From: CAVPHV01 sp963821095
GTDB lineage: Bacteria > Actinomycetota > Acidimicrobiia > Spongiisociales > UBA5794
Direction of reading: 5' to 3'
NCBI GenBank assembly: GCA_963821095.1
Contig: CAWGCJ010000008.1
Span: 147,462-211,461 of the forward strand
DNA length: 64,000 bases
In this document: piece by piece, positions 63,310 through 64,000 of the stretch
How positions within the stretch are numbered: the stretch's first letter is position 1
How the letters are laid out: every line of letters starts with the position of its first letter
Translations under genes and position numbers: made by a program
The notes under the pieces: generated by a model
What the model was told of the DNA's origin: nothing
What the model saw: the letters and a program-made list of their open reading frames with translations, nothing else
Databases searched by the model: none

Positions 63310-64000
63310 ATGCGACTGAGCGACATCAAAGCGGGCGTGGTCGGCGTTGGCTTCATCGGCGTTGCCCACATCGAGGCGCTGCGCCGCTTGGGGATCGACG
63401 TCGCCGGCGTGGTCGGCTCCAGCCCCGAGAGAGCGCAGGTCAAGGCCGATGCGGCCAACCTCCCCGCGGTCTACGACAGCCTGGCCGACCTCGTCGCCGA
63501 CCCCGAGATCGACGTCATCCACATCGCCAGCCCCAACTATGCGCACGCCGACCAGGTTCGATTGGCGCTCGATGCCGGCAAACACGTCGTCTGCGAAAAA
63601 CCGCTTGCGCTCAATTCGGCCGATACCACCGACCTCGTGGCTCGGGCCGATGCCGCCGGCCTGGTCAATGCGGTGTGTTTCAACATCCGCTTTTACCCGA
63701 ACTGTCACCAGGCAATGTCGCTGGTCGCCTCAGGCGACATCGGCACCCCGCGTCTGGTCCACGGCAGCTACCTCCAGGACTGGCTGCTGCTCCAGACCGA
63801 CTGGAACTGGCGGCTCGAGTCCGACAAGGCCGGGGGACTGCGGGCAGTAGCGGATATCGGATCACACTGGCTCGACCTGGCCCGATTCATCAGCGGGTCC
63901 GATGTGGTCGAGGTGATGGCCGACCTCCATACGCTGGTGCCGGTGCGGACCCATCCGGCCGGACCCGTCGAGACGTTTGCCGCCGTCGCCGCCGATGCCG
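63310..64000 (+). CDS. Gfo/Idh/MocA-family oxidoreductase (partial, runs off the window)
   Basis: The first 230 residues of a sugar or inositol dehydrogenase. The Rossmann loop is AGVVGVGFIGVAHIEAL, the family motif is GKHVVCEKPLAL with catalytic Lys, and DIGSHWLDLARF carries the conserved His. GAGGAGGGA precedes the ATG. It is co-transcribed with the transporter and would oxidise the imported sugar with NAD(P). The C terminus lies beyond base 64000. Confidence 0.9.
   Translation, partial: MRLSDIKAGVVGVGFIGVAHIEALRRLGIDVAGVVGSSPERAQVKADAANLPAVYDSLADLVADPEIDVIHIASPNYAHADQVRLALDAGKHVVCEKPLALNSADTTDLVARADAAGLVNAVCFNIRFYPNCHQAMSLVASGDIGTPRLVHGSYLQDWLLLQTDWNWRLESDKAGGLRAVADIGSHWLDLARFISGSDVVEVMADLHTLVPVRTHPAGPVETFAAVAADA

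Overview
The window is about 64 kb of GC-rich bacterial chromosome. It most resembles a high-GC actinobacterium, possibly of the class Acidimicrobiia (inference). The signs are GTG/TTG starts, several genes with a TANNNT -10 box 6-8 bases before the start codon (leaderless transcription), lipoproteins reading AACGDD followed by long Thr-rich linkers, and F420/FMN-type pyridoxamine-oxidase-fold proteins. I saw no rRNA, tRNA or CRISPR array.

Layout. 0-2.5 kb: a VapBC-like toxin-antitoxin pair and a second PIN toxin gene broken by frameshifts. 2.5-18.4 kb: a double-domain 6-phosphofructokinase, a Fur-family regulator with a clear autoregulatory operator, an ACT-domain protein, a TetR/UspA pair, small oxidoreductases, a large secreted RTX/HExxH protein, hemolysin III and a secreted beta-propeller. 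18.4-26.1 kb: a sugar ABC operon of the FrcBCA/Rbs type with a divergent LacI repressor and palindromic operators, an aldo/keto reductase and an AroE-like dehydrogenase. 26.6-31.15 kb: a block bracketed by two copies of a palindromic repeat. It holds a secreted 5'-nucleotidase and, convergent to it, a membrane protein joining a cytoplasmic TIR domain, helical repeats, one membrane helix and an extracytoplasmic nucleoside-binding (BMP/PnrA) domain. 31-52.7 kb: mixed housekeeping and surface genes, including an LCIB-like carbonic anhydrase homologue, an NHL-repeat protein with a perfect 357-bp internal duplication, a cyclase-ATPase-TPR regulator, MgtC and mannose-6-phosphate isomerase. 52.97-54.43 kb: an IS110-family element. 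54.5-64 kb: a second carbohydrate locus with a ROK kinase, a GntR regulator, a SIS-domain protein, a ROK regulator, an ABC transporter (binding protein, double ATPase, two permeases) and a Gfo/Idh/MocA dehydrogenase that runs off the end.

Four observations stand out. (1) The TIR-TPR-TM-BMP receptor next to an extracellular 5'-nucleotidase suggests an undescribed nucleoside-sensing TIR system. (2) The IS110 element has a 223-bp non-coding end with two short guide-like segments matching both flanks of its own insertion site on opposite strands, as expected for the target loop of a bridge RNA. (3) Both ABC operons carry, directly after the binding-protein gene, a homologous ~100-nt element whose closing helix shows compensatory changes, suggesting a structured RNA. 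(4) A separate hairpin repeat, also with compensatory changes, brackets the TIR/nucleotidase block. The two sugar loci share a logic: regulator, palindromic operator, abundant binding protein, RNA structures, then transporter genes that are probably expressed less strongly.
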